Below, piece after piece: positions 63,698 through 64,000 of a stretch of DNA of 64,000 nt. Source of the stretch: Plotosus lineatus (Eukaryota > Chordata > Actinopteri > Siluriformes > Plotosidae); contig CM045732.1 of assembly GCA_024760905.1 (NCBI GenBank), positions 59,510,996-59,574,995 on the forward strand. The letters run 5' to 3'. Every line of letters begins with the position of its first letter. The first letter of the stretch is position 1. A model generated the notes under the pieces. That model made no database searches, was not told the DNA's origin, and worked only from the letters and a program-made list of their open reading frames with translations. The translations under genes were made by a program, and so were the position numbers.

Positions 63698-64000
63698 CGA
63701 GAGAGATAGAGAGAGACAGGTGTGTGTGTGTATGTATGTATGTGTGTGTTTGTGTGTTCATAAAGAATGTTTAATAATGGTTTAATTAATAAGTATTTTA
63801 ATAAAATGGTTTAATATGTTAATAAAATGTTTAAATGGTTTAATATATAATTTTCTTTTACTTTTAACACATATTTCATACAAAAGTGGTGTACTTTTAT
63901 CATTTTTAAAGGGATTATGGGGTAGTCTTGGGAGCCTTGGAACGAATCAGGCGTTTTACATGTAAAATGCACCCTCTACTTACGAAATTCCCGGGTAAGT
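62583..64000. mobile_element. TA-inserted Tigger-like element running off the window
   Basis: Begins CAGTTGGCCCCCTACTTATG after TA inside the copy-3 element. Its first 250 bp (GCGCCAAATGCGCCATTCAA, ATTGGCTGTCTCCCAACATC) match 12070-12287 in inverse orientation, where the end reads GTAGGGGGCCGACTG. The window's last bases (CCCTCTACTTACGAAATTCC) resemble its start again, suggesting an approaching internal repeat or terminus. Contains (GT)n/(GA)n tracts at 63194-63359 and 63652-63718. Confidence 0.65.
63194..63359. repeat. Compound (GT)n/(GA)n microsatellite
   Basis: GT repeats with one GTAT break, then GA, GT and GA blocks. A second compound tract lies at 63652-63718. Confidence 0.97.

Overview
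The window is vertebrate nuclear DNA, almost certainly from a bony fish and perhaps a catfish-like otophysan. Its genes are split by GT-AG introns. The intergenic and intronic DNA is full of Tc1/mariner, Tigger-like, hAT and Kolobok-like transposons, fish LINEs and tRNA-derived SINEs, plus long (TA)n and (CA)n tracts. The lineage guess rests only on repeat style, including SINE tails of the 'gtaagtcgctctggataagag' kind.

Three host genes are recognised by reading conserved exons across splice sites. (1) flvcr2, plus strand, 5' part missing: seven 3'-terminal coding exons at 122-10666 encoding the C-terminal 205 residues of an MFS transporter. (2) erg28, minus strand: a complete 143-residue CDS in four coding exons from 14728 down to 13932, with a probable 5'UTR exon ending at 15851. 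(3) ttll5, plus strand, 3' part missing: 13 coding exons at 17445-60138 encoding about 392 residues, covering the catalytic TTL domain of a tubulin polyglutamylase. The order FLVCR2(+)-ERG28(-)-TTLL5(+) is the one known from human 14q24.3, which independently supports all three calls. erg28 and ttll5 are head to head across a CpG-containing segment (about 15.85-16.76 kb) with NRF1-, CCAAT- and GC-box-like motifs. flvcr2 and erg28 are tail to tail.

Layout. 0-10.7 kb: flvcr2 exons with hAT, Tigger-like, SINE and Tc1 relics in its introns, and a large perfect hairpin beside a 142-bp (TA)n tract. 10.8-12.5 kb: a TTAA-flanked element carrying a THAP-type domain (Kolobok-like). 12.58-12.73 kb: a cluster of ATGACGTCAT-like palindromes. 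13.9-16.8 kb: erg28 and the shared promoter. 17.4-40.4 kb: ttll5 exons interleaved with two adjoining hairpins, two Tc1 copies and an L2/jockey-like LINE. 40.4-57.3 kb: one 17-kb ttll5 intron holding an almost full-length RTE-type LINE and many smaller elements. 57.3-64 kb: two more ttll5 exons, then nested Tigger-like elements running off the edge.

The host genes are ordinary. The least explained structures are the twin hairpins at 21553-22005, the hairpin at 5294-5520, the CRE-like palindrome cluster, and sequence shared between unrelated transposon classes. I found no prokaryotic, CRISPR or viral system. All calls were made by eye, without alignment or database search.
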